Source: Myxocyprinus asiaticus
Taxonomy: Eukaryota; Chordata; Actinopteri; Cypriniformes; Catostomidae
Length of the DNA: 64,000 nucleotides
Assembly: GCF_019703515.2 (NCBI RefSeq)
Contig: NC_059387.1
Span: 35,130,877-35,194,876, forward strand
Reading direction: 5' to 3'
Positions 1 to 10,800 of this stretch are shown one piece after another. Position numbers and translations under genes: made by a program. Numbering within the stretch: position 1 is the stretch's first letter; each line of letters starts with the position of its first letter. The notes below the pieces were generated by a model. It worked only from the letters and a program-made list of their open reading frames with translations, did no database searches and was not told the DNA's origin.

Positions 1-462
1 CATACCAAGAGATTTTGGACAATTCCATGCTCCCAACTTTGTGGGAACAGTTTGGGGATGGTCCCTTCCTGTTCCAACATGACTGCGCACCAGTGCACAA
101 AGCAAGGTCCATAAAGACATGGATGAGCGAGTTTGGTGTGGAAGAACTTGACTGGCCTGCACAGAGTCCTGACCTCAACCCGATAGAGCACCTTTGGGAT
201 GAATTAGAGCGAAGACTGCGAGCCAGGCCTTCTCGTCCAACGTCAGTGTCTGACCTCACAAATGCGCTTCTGGAAGAATGGTCAAAAATTCCCATAAACA
301 CACTCCTAAACCTTGTGGAAAGCCTTCCCAGAAGAGTTGAAGCTGTTATAGCTGCAAAGGGTGGGCCGACGTCATATTAAACCCTATGGATTAAGAATGG
401 GATGTCACTTAAGTTCATATGCGTCTAAAGGCAGATGAGCGAATACTTTTGGCAATATAGTG
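1..462 (+). mobile_element. Tc1/mariner-type DNA transposon, right-hand part, cut by the window edge
   Basis: The segment holds the C-terminal part of a Tc1-type transposase followed by a terminal repeat. The terminus, read inward, begins CACTATATTGCCAAAAGTAT and abuts a TA dinucleotide at 463-464, as expected for TA target duplication. The left end lies outside the window. Its position in the channel gene would be the intron before the 4590 exon. Confidence 0.85.
3..380 (+). CDS. Tc1-type transposase, C-terminal fragment (5' end outside window)
   Basis: The frame is open from the left edge to TAA at 378-380. It shows the second catalytic Asp in a QHDCAP context and the catalytic Glu in PDLNPIEHLWDEL, which are DD34E signatures of Tc1/mariner transposases that cut and paste DNA at TA sites. 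The tail GGPTSY is typical of these proteins. No stop or frameshift is visible in this part, so the copy could be intact or recently active. The N-terminal DNA-binding domain and first catalytic Asp cannot be seen here. Confidence 0.85.
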   Translation, partial: YQEILDNSMLPTLWEQFGDGPFLFQHDCAPVHKARSIKTWMSEFGVEELDWPAQSPDLNPIEHLWDELERRLRARPSRPTSVSDLTNALLEEWSKIPINTLLNLVESLPRRVEAVIAAKGGPTSY

Positions 463-1835
463 TATATTTAAATGTATAAAATGAGCCAATAAACATGTCT
501 CATTTGCATTTGAAAATGTGAAAATATAAAAATGAGAAAAATGCATACAGGAGGACTTGGAAAGCGGTTGTTTTCAGTGTTATTTCACAAGCTCTTCTTT
601 CACTATTTCTCATTTGCTGTCAGTATTACAGGACCGTACAGTGATGTATGTGTACAGTAGTGTTTTTGTGGTCGTCAGACCCTGAGGTAGATTATTAAAC
701 AGTCTGTATCAGCTAGATGATGAAGTTCATTTGTGTCTGCCAGGAAACGGCATCAGTATTCTGTATAATTGAATGTCATGTGCATGTGGTAAAGCAGTGC
801 CGCCCCATCGCTTCTGTGTGTGCTTCATCACTCATCCACTCAGTGTTATCTGCATTCTTCCTCTTCCTCTCATAACATACAACACAATGTACACACACAC
901 ATGCTGCATTATCTAATTACGATATTACTGTTAGGTTTGAATGATGGCTCAGTATGCTTTACATTGGCGTAATACAGAATTATGCTTTAAATTATGTTAA
1001 CAACATTGGTTAATGCATTATGAATTAACATTGAACGATATTATAATAATCTTGGTTGATGTGAATTTATAAATATCTTATTGTTCATTGCTAGTTCATG
1101 TTAGTCCATCCTGCATTAACTAATGTTAACTAAGAAATAAACATGAACCAATTAACTATTTAAATAACTGATAAATGCTGTAATTAAACATTGTTCATCA
1201 TGGTATCTAATGCATTTAGTAATGTTAATAAAAACAACCTTATTGTTAATTGATAACAAAGAAATAAAAGTTTAATTTAAAATGTAACTTTTACGCTTAC
1301 TAATGAGGGAAAACATAATAAATAAAAGTGCATACATTGAAATAGTTAATACTGACATCATCTGCTTATGTAATGTAATGTTTTCATTTCCTGCCAGTCG
1401 GCAGTTCTGTCGAGAGCGCCAGCGCAAGCAAATTGACTCGCAGTCATGTAGATTTGCACGCTCTGTAAAAGTGAGTCGGAGAGGCACGGAATTCCCCCTC
1501 CGCTCTGCGTAAATCTGGCAAATCAGATTAGACGTCACGCCGCTTTAGAGCGACAGCCGTGAGCCCGCGGGTAAAGAAAGTGCTGTGTCACTGTCACACA
1601 TCATACAGACGGCAACTTCCTGTGAGCACGGCCCCTTTAAACCCCTCTAAAGCCACTAAACACATCTCAGCACTTTCATACACTGCAAATAGTCCCTTCA
1701 TTTTGACAATGATACACTCATAAGTGTTTGTGATTATGCTGAAGTTGACTTTAATCATGTTTGCCACATTCACTTTCTCTGGGTTTGTTTCATACTGCGT
1801 TAAGAAACATTCACAAATCCACAAATACATTATGT
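463..1835. other. Intronic sequence without recognised gene
   Basis: AT-rich intron of the sodium channel gene. Apart from the MITE-like block at 1040-1262 I see no coding exon. The short open frames around 1300-1520 carry no known motif. A GC-richer patch at 1380-1570 is unexplained. Confidence 0.5.
1040..1262. repeat. Angel-like MITE fragment
   Basis: The text is built from variants of TTAACTAATGTTAAC and ends near AACCTTATTGTTAATTG. It matches the style of the piscine Angel-type miniature inverted-repeat element, of which a second copy is seen at 15251-16395. The family name comes from memory and has not been checked against a library. Confidence 0.5.
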
Positions 1836-1837
1836 CT

Positions 1838-1949
1838 TATTTACATTTAGTCATTTAGCAGACACTTTTATTCAAAGCGATTTAAACATGAGGAACATAG
1901 CAAGCAATTTGTCATACATAGCAATTTATCTGCAGCATGTGCCATTATA
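1838..1949. repeat. Common fish dispersed repeat (CATTTAGTCATTTAGCAGAC type)
   Basis: The stretch contains CATTTAGTCATTTAGCAGAC followed by a TTCAAAGCGATTTA-like sequence, a block found at high copy in fish genomes. It directly abuts the Tc1 element starting at 1952, which appears to have inserted into it. Confidence 0.5.
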
Positions 1950-1951
1950 TA

Positions 1952-3251
1952 CAGTTGTGCTCAAAAGTTTGCATACCATGGCAGAAATTGTGGCATTGAT
2001 ATAGAAAATATGACTGATCATGCAAAAAATGCTTTTATTTAAGGATAGTGATCATATGAAGCCATTTATTATCACATAGTTGTTTGGCTCCTTTTTAAAT
2101 CATAATGATAACAGAAATCACCCAAATGGCCCTGATCAAAAGTTTACACACCCTTGAATGTTTGGCCTTGTTACAGACACACAAGGTGACACACACAGGT
2201 TTAAATGGCAATTAAAGGTTAATTTCCCACACCTGTGGCTTTTTAAATTGCAATTAGTGTCTGTGTATAAATAGTCAATGAGTTTGTTAGCTCTCACGTG
2301 GATGCACTGAGCAGGCTAGATACTGAGCCATGGGGAGCAGAAAAGAACTGTCAAAAGACCTGCGTAACAAGGTAATGGAACTTTATAAAGATGGAAAAGG
2401 ATATAAAAAGATATCAGAAGCCTTGAAAATGCCAGTCAGTACTGTTCAATCACTTATTAAGAAGTGGAAAATTCGGGAATCTCTTGATACCAAGCCAAGA
2501 TCAGGTAGACCAAGAAAGATTTCAGCCACAACTGCCAGAAGAATTGTTCGGGATACAAAGAGAAACCCACAGGTAACCTCAGGAGAAATACAGGCTGCTC
2601 TGGAAAAAGACGGTGTGGTTGTTTCAAGAAGCACAATACGACGATACTTGAACAAAAATGAGCTGCATGGTCGAGTTGCCAGAAAGAAGCCTTTACTGCA
2701 CCAATGCCACAAAAAAGCCCGGTTACAATATGCCCGATATTGACACGCCTCACAGCTTCTGGCACACTGTAATTTGGAGTGACGAGACCAAAATATACCT
2801 TTATGGTCACAACCATAAGTGCTATGTTTGGAGAGGGGTCAACATGTATTGTGCTCCTTGAACCAACAGTATCTAGCCTGCTCAGTGCATCCACGTGAGA
2901 GCTAACAAACTCATTGACTATTTATACACAGACACTAATTGCAATTTAAAAAGCCACAGGTGTGGGAAATTAACCTTTAATTGCCATTTAAACCTGTGTG
3001 TGTCACCTTGTGTGTCTGTAACAAGGCCAAACATTCAAGGGTGTGTAAACTTTTGATCAGGGCCATTTGGGTGATTTCTGTTATCATTATGATTTAAAAA
3101 GGAGCCAAACAACTATGTGATAATAAATGGCTTCGTATGATCACTATCCTTAAATAAAAGACAGTTTTTTTGCATGATCAGTCATATTTTCAAAATCAAT
3201 GCCAACATTTCACAATTTCTGCCAGGGTATGCACACTTTTGAGCACAACTG
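1952..3251 (+). mobile_element. Tc1-type element with very long inverted repeats
   Basis: Both ends read inward as CAGTTGTGCTCAAAAGTTTG-like sequence and are flanked by TA (1950-1951 and 3252-3253). The left 1952-2323 is nearly the exact reverse complement of the right 2869-3251, so the arms are about 375-383 bp, far beyond a normal Tc1 terminus. The right arm even contains the start of the transposase leader in inverted form. The copy at 50226-51545 has a different, ordinary right end, so this palindrome is a rearrangement and not the family form. Confidence 0.85.
2330..2850 (+). pseudogene. Tc1 transposase remnant (N-terminal half only)
   Basis: The first 138 codons encode the paired-like helix-turn-helix region (for example MPVSTVQSLIKKW and the GRPRKISATTARRIV hook). 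The frame then stops at 2741-2743. A second frame from about 2730 shows [15 protein letters not shown] with the first catalytic Asp, then is cut off at about 2850 where the inverted arm begins. The second Asp and the Glu are missing, so no active transposase can be made. Confidence 0.85.
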
Positions 3252-3253
3252 TA

Positions 3254-4589
3254 CAGTACGTCTTACCGTTAAACACTGTTACTTAAGGGTGAATATCGCA
3301 ACACCTGTCAAGAATATGTCCGGGTCACATTTCATCCCAAAATCAAAAGAAAGAAACAAGATAATGAAGACTATTTTGTATGACCATTTTTATTACGATT
3401 TATCATTTTTGGCATTGTGACGTTATTTTCATGACAAGTAAGTTGTATTATGACTAATACAAACTATACAAAAAAATCCATTTTTTTTTTTTCTTCATTT
3501 AAATTAGCATAGAGGTAATACAACAAATATTAACATGATGCATAAATAAATACCTCTAAATAAATACATTTAAAAAGAAAGCAACCCCCCCCCCCCCCAT
3601 ATTGTATTTAATAAAATAAAATACAATATATTATATATATATATATATATATATAATTATTATTATTATTTGGAAATGTATGTTAGTGTAAATGTTTACC
3701 TTTTATTATTATTATTATTTTAATATAGAAATTTGAATGTGATTAGTTTTTATTTCTTTATTTCTTTGACTTTTAATTTCTTGAATTACATGAAATGTGC
3801 TATACAAATAAAGTGTATTATTATTATTATTATTAAGAAGAAGAAAAAAAATGAAACCTATTTTTAGTTTTTAGGATCATTAATTTTTTTGTTGCCGTGA
3901 CATTATTTTCTTGAAATGTAAAAAACTATTACAATTAATACAAAAAAAAAAAAAAAATGTTTAAATCAGCATAAAGTCAGTATCAATACTTGTAATTTAA
4001 CTTAAACATTTTTGCATTTCAGTCATGAGAATTATATATTTTTTTTGTTGTTTTTGCTTTTTTCTTTAATTATAATAATAAGACTAATAGTTATAAATAG
4101 CATCACAATGCAAAAAAAACAAATATTTATGCTATTAAAATTAGGTTTAATTTTCTTTACGCAAATATACTTTATTTCTTTTTTTTATTATGGGGGGAAA
4201 AATTAAACGGACCTTGTCTTGACAGACTTCTTGAGATTCATCTTAATAATAGCACAAATATGCACTTCTCTAATGCATTAGATTTCATCACAGAAGCAGC
4301 TTTTAATAATATTCATGTTTTATGAATGGCTGTAAATGACATTTAAACTGCCTTGTCGCCCTGTGTAAGTTATCATGAGTTTTAGATTACTGACATAAGA
4401 CCCAATGAAAAGCTGTAAATGCCAATCGCCAAAGGCCATTCATAAATCATTATCATAGAGCGATTGACAGCATTTGTTTATTGCCTTCAGTGTCTAGTCT
4501 GAAGTCAGAAACAAGCGTCGCTCTTAGCTTTAACATTTTGAGTGGATGTGACAGCGCTCTGACAGGTCATTTGTTTCCATGGTTACCAG
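3254..4589. other. AT-rich intron with simple repeats
   Basis: No gene is seen. The stretch holds poly(T), a C run near 3586-3598, a (TA)n run near 3632-3654, several (ATT)n blocks between 3655 and 3835, and poly(A) near 3942-3957. It ends in the polypyrimidine tract and CAG acceptor (4587-4589) of the next channel exon. Confidence 0.6.
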
Positions 4590-4862
4590 GTGGTGGTGAA
4601 CGCGCTGATTGGCGCCATTCCGTCCATCATGAATGTTCTGCTGGTGTGTCTGATCTTCTGGCTCATCTTCAGCATCATGGGCGTCAACCTCTTCGCCGGG
4701 AAGTTTGGCCGCTGCGCCAACCGAACAGGCTTCATCTACAATGCATCTGACATCAACAACAGAACCGAGTGTCTGGGCATGAACAGCTCACATTATTACT
4801 GGTCAAAAGTCAAAGTGAACTTCGATAACGTGGGCGCTGGTTACCTCGCGCTACTTCAAGTG
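4590..4862 (+). CDS. scn5la: Sodium channel exon: domain III S5 and pore turret (equivalent to SCN5A exon 23)
   Basis: This 91-codon exon in phase 0 starts at [15 protein letters not shown] after a CAG acceptor and ends LALLQV before donor GTGAGC. It spans the S4-S5 linker end, the S5 helix ([15 protein letters not shown]), and the extracellular turret. The turret shows four N-glycosylation sequons (NRT, NAS, NRT, NSS) and Cys residues. The earlier part of domain III must be on an exon left of the window. Confidence 0.95.
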
Positions 4863-7800
4863 GTGAGCGTTACTTTAGTGACTTTAACCAGACAAGCCGA
4901 CTAATGCAACAAAACATCACAATATTCATCAAATTTGTTGCTAATAGAGCTTTTTGGTTTGTATTCTTATTAGCATTTTTCCCCCCTTTGGTATTTCCAT
5001 TGGGTTTTTAAGCGCTTTTCGATTAAAATTATGATTTAAACATAAATCACACCATCCTCCCTTTAATGTCAAATTTGAAACCACTGCGTTTTTAAAGTTG
5101 CTAACAAGTGACTAGATAAGGATGCGAGTTTACACGCTTAACGAATCAGACAACCATTGTAGTCCTTACGTAGAGTTGGTTCGCAACTTACAGCAGGTTC
5201 AAAATTCACGTTTGTGGTTTGACTGTAACGTTATGGAAGTAACATTTTCCAAAGACCTTATTTTTCTCGGAAATCGAAAACGGCTACTCTAAAACATGCC
5301 TTATCCCGTAAAAATTGCGTGACAGTAGCGATATTTTTCGCAAAATGACATTGCGTGGTTCAATACTCATATTTCGCCAGTTCTGAAGTGAAATGTCCAC
5401 TGTGTGGCGCTATAAGCGAGTTCAATCAAAGACTATTTAGTAGAGACGGGCCACTTCTTCTATTTAAATGAACGGGAGAAATTGGAACGGCCAAACAAGA
5501 TGCTGTAGCACCCAACGGTCAACGGATATAGAAAGGAAGTCCCGCCTTACAGGTAAAAGAGCCAATCATCTTTCAGATACAGACATCACCTGTCAATCAA
5601 CTCTAGAACACGCATGCGCATTAGCTATACAAGCTAATTGCGTGTTTTAGTGTAATATGAGGTGAATAAGCACAATTTATGATTCTAATATTATCAGATT
5701 TTATTGCTGATTTGAAATATGTTCTTTGATCGTAATCTTGACCAATCGTGTTTGAGATTTCAGTCTTTCCCCATTAAAGTAGACGGGAGCTGCACTGGCA
5801 TGACTGGAAATATCCTCCCGGGAGCGTTCCAAAGACCACCGACAGTGGACTGACTTGCTAAAAAGACTTTGATTCGATGTTCTACAAAACAGATTTTTTT
5901 TTTAAATAGCGGTTTCGGATTTAACCCTTGTGCGTCAATTTACAAAAGTTACTCAGAGGTCCTTAGAGGACAAAAATGTCCACGTCAAAAAACGGGCATA
6001 ATAATATTATATATTAATATTATTTTCCACTTTCAATGAGTTAATTTTTTTAACCAACATCAGTCCTGATCATAATCACCAAATATTCATTCATTTTCAG
6101 GATTTTAACCCTTTAAATGCCAGTTTGTTTATATAATGCCACTGTTGTTTTTTATAGAGAAACCCCCCCCCCACAAAAAATGAATTATTTTCCATATACT
6201 AAATGCTAAGGGGCATTTTTCTGGGGGATTATCACAGTCTGGGATATGTCAATGATTAACAACAACATTGATTTTCATGCATTATTATATTTTGTGCATT
6301 GTTAGATAAAAAAAAAAAAAAAAAAAATAAATAAATACTCAGGACCTCAGAGGACAAAAATGTGTCAAAAAACTGCCATAAAAATGTTATATATTAATAT
6401 TATTTTCCACTTTCACTGACTTAGATTTTTTTAACCAACATCAGTCCTGATCATAACTATCAAATATTCATTCATTTTCAGGATTTTAACCCTTTAAATG
6501 CCAGTTTGTTTACATAATGTCACTGTTGTTTTTACGCACACACACATTTCTCAATACACACATACAAAACACACTCTGACATCCATACCAACACACACAC
6601 ACAATTTTAGCTGCATCATTTATTCAATTGGCCTGAAGTGCTCTATAATACAGAAAATAGGGAAAAAGCTTGTATTTGCTCCATAGGCTAAACATGAGAA
6701 AAATGGCGCCATCTGGTGGAAATATTAAAAAATGTTAATGTAGCCAGGACTCCAGAATAAAAGCATAATATCATAGAATTCATGATTTTATGCTTTAATG
6801 ACACTGGGTCAAATATTGCAGTTTTAATGGGTTTCAATGGGGACATTTTTGAGTGTAACTATTTTGTGTACACAATGTATTATAGATGTACTATAGGAAC
6901 TGAGGTTGAAATATCAGAATTCCCCTAAAAATACACACCTTTTGCAAAATGTATGCCATTGGCATTAACACAGCCAAAATGATCGAAAAAACAAAAATGA
7001 AAAAGACGAAAATGTCCCGAAGGTCACACAAGGGTTAAATTACGATGTAAACATAAACACACAGTTCTACCTTAAATGCCAATTTTGAAATTACTGTGTT
7101 TTTGAAATGCAAGTTGCTAACAAGTGACTAGATAAGGATGCGAGTTTACACGCTTTACGAATCAGACAACCACTGTAGTCCTTGCGTAGCAATTTGTTCG
7201 CAACTTACGTAAAAAAACCAGAAACAAAATACAGCAGTTTTACCTCCACATTTGAGGTTGTGGAACAAAATGTTAAAGTTTCTCAAGTAATGTTTTCAAC
7301 AGACCTTATTTTACTCAAATTGAAACTCTAAAAACTCCTGACGGAACTAACCGCGAATAAGCCTAAAACAGCTCTATCCTCTTTGATGTTTGTGCTGTTA
7401 TTTTCCACCAAAGTGATGTTGCTTCCTTTAAAAACATTTCAAAGAGAGAGAGAGAGAGAGTAAAAATGAATGACCACCTGCATGAACAGCACACAGTACA
7501 ACTGGACAAAAGTCAAAGTCAACTTTGACAACGTGGGCGTAGTTTACCTTATGCTACCTCAAGCGGTTAAGGTTACTTTTGTGACTGTACCCCCCACCCG
7601 TCGCTCCGTTTGAACCGTTCCTGCTCCTTTCTGTTGCTGGTTTTGTATGGTTGCTGCCCACCTCTATCTGTCCAAGTGTGCGAATCAATCAACAAGTCAG
7701 CGGAACTTTATTTTTAGCCACCGCTGGGGCCATTATACAGAACTTTGTGCTCAGCACTTCATTCATTTTAACTTAGTTGCTGTGATAACCTAGCAACAAG

Positions 7801-10800
7801 TCACTTAGCTCCTTTCCATCACCTCTTCTGACTTCACCTAATACAAACCTTTCATTTGCATCTGGAAAAAGTCGGCCTCAGCCATTCACAAAGCAGTATA
7901 ATTACTGGTAACTAAGGCCAGAAGACCAACTGTAGTGATTTCTGCCATTCAGCTGTCTTGAACGATGTTATTCCATTCACCTCTTCATGCTTTATAGATA
8001 CTCCACGCACAGGAAATCCATATTTGTCCTGCTTACAGTCAGAATGTTAAGGAATGATAGCTTCAGTCACTATCCACTTTCATTGCATGTTTTTCTTTTC
8101 TTTCGTACAATGAAAGTGAATGGCAACTGAGGCTGTTTGTCCAGTTACAGCCTGCCTATAAATCTCCTTTTGTGTTCCACGGAAGGAAAGTTCTTTCTCC
8201 AGTAAAGACTCATTTTGTGCTGCTACTCAAACACTCAATTTGACGTGAATGTGAGTGCACCTTAACTAGAGTACTTTTACTGTTACTAGATACAAAAGTT
8301 GGACTTTTTTCTTTTCTAAAGGCTTTTACACAACAGTACGACTTTGCAAAAACATGTTGACATGTGACCTCTGCCATATATTGAGTGCAACGCGGTATGC
8401 GTTTCACAGCGTCACAACATATTAACGTGCAACTGCTCTTTTTTTCTGTTCAAGGCCACTTTTAAGGGCTGGATGGAGATCATGTACGCCGCAGTCGACT
8501 CACGAGCCGTAAGTGAGGTTTTTCATAAAACCTTGTTGTGATGGGTGTTTCTTCAACTACTGTTTCTTTTAGCACTGTGGACTTCTAGAAAGTAAAGTCT
8601 GGTTAAAACATTTGTTCACTCTCTCACTAGTTGATTTAATGTGTCTTCTAACAATGTCCAACAGTGTGTGTTCATGCATCACAGGAGATTTATGTCATTT
8701 CCAGCACATCTCAAATTCTAGATTGTGTTTAATAGAAATTACATTTTCTCAAATAAAATGTCATTTCCATGGGAAATGGGAAGAACTATTTGGTGTGGTG
8801 GAAATGACGCCACAAATGTGGGACAGTCGTAATTTTTGACAAATTTATACAAATATTTTTTCACACAGTGAATATTGAAAATTGGTTTATTTCACTAGAT
8901 GATCATAGTTTTAAGATATAATAATTTGTACTTTTATAATTGATTTTCATAGTTTAATATTGAAAGTCTGAGTCTGGGACAAGACAGTAAAGATTACACA
9001 TAAAACACGATTGAAAAGTACCAAAAAATAAACAATGAAGGCCTAATAAAAAGTTTCCAATTCAATTTTTATGAGACCTTCATGTCACAAAAATAAAAAA
9101 TTTTCTCCCCAATCTGGAATGCCCAATTCCCAATGCGCTCTAAGTCCTTGTGGTGGTGTAGTGACTTGCCTCAATCCGGGTGGTGGAGGACGAATCTCAG
9201 TTGCCTCCACGTCTGAGACCGTCAATCCGTGCATCTTATCATGTGGCTTGTTGAACGCATTACCGCTGAGACATAGCACGTGTGGAGACTTCACGCTATT
9301 CTCCGCAGCATCCACGCACATCTCACCACACGCCCCACCGAGAATGAAAACCACATTATAGCAACCACGAGGAGGTTACCCCATGTGTCTCTACCCTCCC
9401 TAGCAACCGGGCTAATTTGGTTGCTTAGGAGACCTGGCTGGAGAATTGTAAACACTATGACACTTTTACTCAATGACGCATTGACTCAACCAGTGGCATG
9501 AGTTTGGGTCGTGACCATCTGTTTTTCTGACCAATGGAAAAGTTCAAGAAACCTGTTTGAAAGGGGGCCTGGGTAGCTCATTGAGTATTGACGCTGACTA
9601 TCAATCCTGGAGTCACGAGTTTGAATCCAGGGTGTGCTGAGTGACTCCGGCCAGGTCTCCTAAGCAACCAAATTGGCCTGGTTGCTAGGGAGGGTAGAGT
9701 CACATGGGGTAACCTCCTCGTGGTCGCTATAATGTGGTTCGTTCTCAGTGGGGCGCGTGGTGAGTTGTGCGTGGATGCCGCGGAGAATAGCATGAATCCT
9801 CCACACGCGCTATGTCTCCGTGGTAACGTGCTTAACAAGCCACGTGATGATGCGCGGATTGACGGTCTCAGACGCGGAGGCAACTGAGATTCGTCCTCCA
9901 CCACCCGGATTGAGGCGAGTCACTACGCCACCACGAGGACTTAAGAGTGCATTGGGAATTGGGCATTCCAAATTAAAAAAAAAAAAAAAAAAGAAACCTG
10001 TTTGAAAAAAATGATTATGTGGTGAAAATGACATTATTACAGTCATTATCAAATGCTAGCTGAGCTGAAATTACACATTTGAACTGTCTGGGAATGCAAA
10101 ATACTATTAAATAAAAAATACAGTACTGCGTATGTATCAAATATTTTAATTGCAGTTAATATATTCTGATGAAACAGGTCGAGGAACAGCCCATTAAAGA
10201 GAACAGCTTGTACATGTATCTGTACTTTGTGATCTTCATTATCTTCGGCTCGTTCTTCACTCTCAATCTCTTCATTGGTGTCATCATTGATAACTTCAAC
10301 CAACAGAAACGAAAGATAAGTATTAGAAGCAAAGAAGTGATGACCTCAGATCATATACTGAATGTTAAAAGAATCTAGTGTGCTTGGGTTTGTTAAGGAA
10401 ACAGTGATAATAACAGTGGAGTTTCTCTATACTTAGGTGGACAGGATATATTCATGACAGAAGAACAGAAGAAATATTATAATGCCATGAAAAAACTGGG
10501 ATCCAAAAAGCCACAGAAACCAATTCCAAGACCTCCTGTGAGTAACGTGATCGATCTCTGATAAAGATGAGCAAATAGCTCATGAAATCAATGATTTGGA
10601 TAGTGGTGTCATAATTTTGGAAATGAGGTTCACTAGGATTTGGAACAGAGTTTAAATTCAAATGAACTTTTGAATAACATCTTTGATCATTCATGTAATT
10701 ATCGTCTTCTTTTCAGAACCCAATTCAAGGATTCTTTTTCGACTTGGTGTCCAAACAAGCATTTGACATCATAATAATGCTGCTCATCATATTTAACATG

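Noticed and set aside
1303..1538. Small open frames on both strands in a GC-richer patch of intron
   Set aside because: No match to any channel exon or known motif, and no splice sites in phase.
9563..9640. A tRNA gene
   Set aside because: A and B boxes are present but the sequence is the head of a SINE, does not fold as a full cloverleaf by eye, and continues into the SINE body.
9071..10005. Recurrent frames with [16 protein letters not shown] and similar peptides
   Set aside because: They are translations of the SINE body, which recurs eight times in the window; it is a non-coding pol III element.
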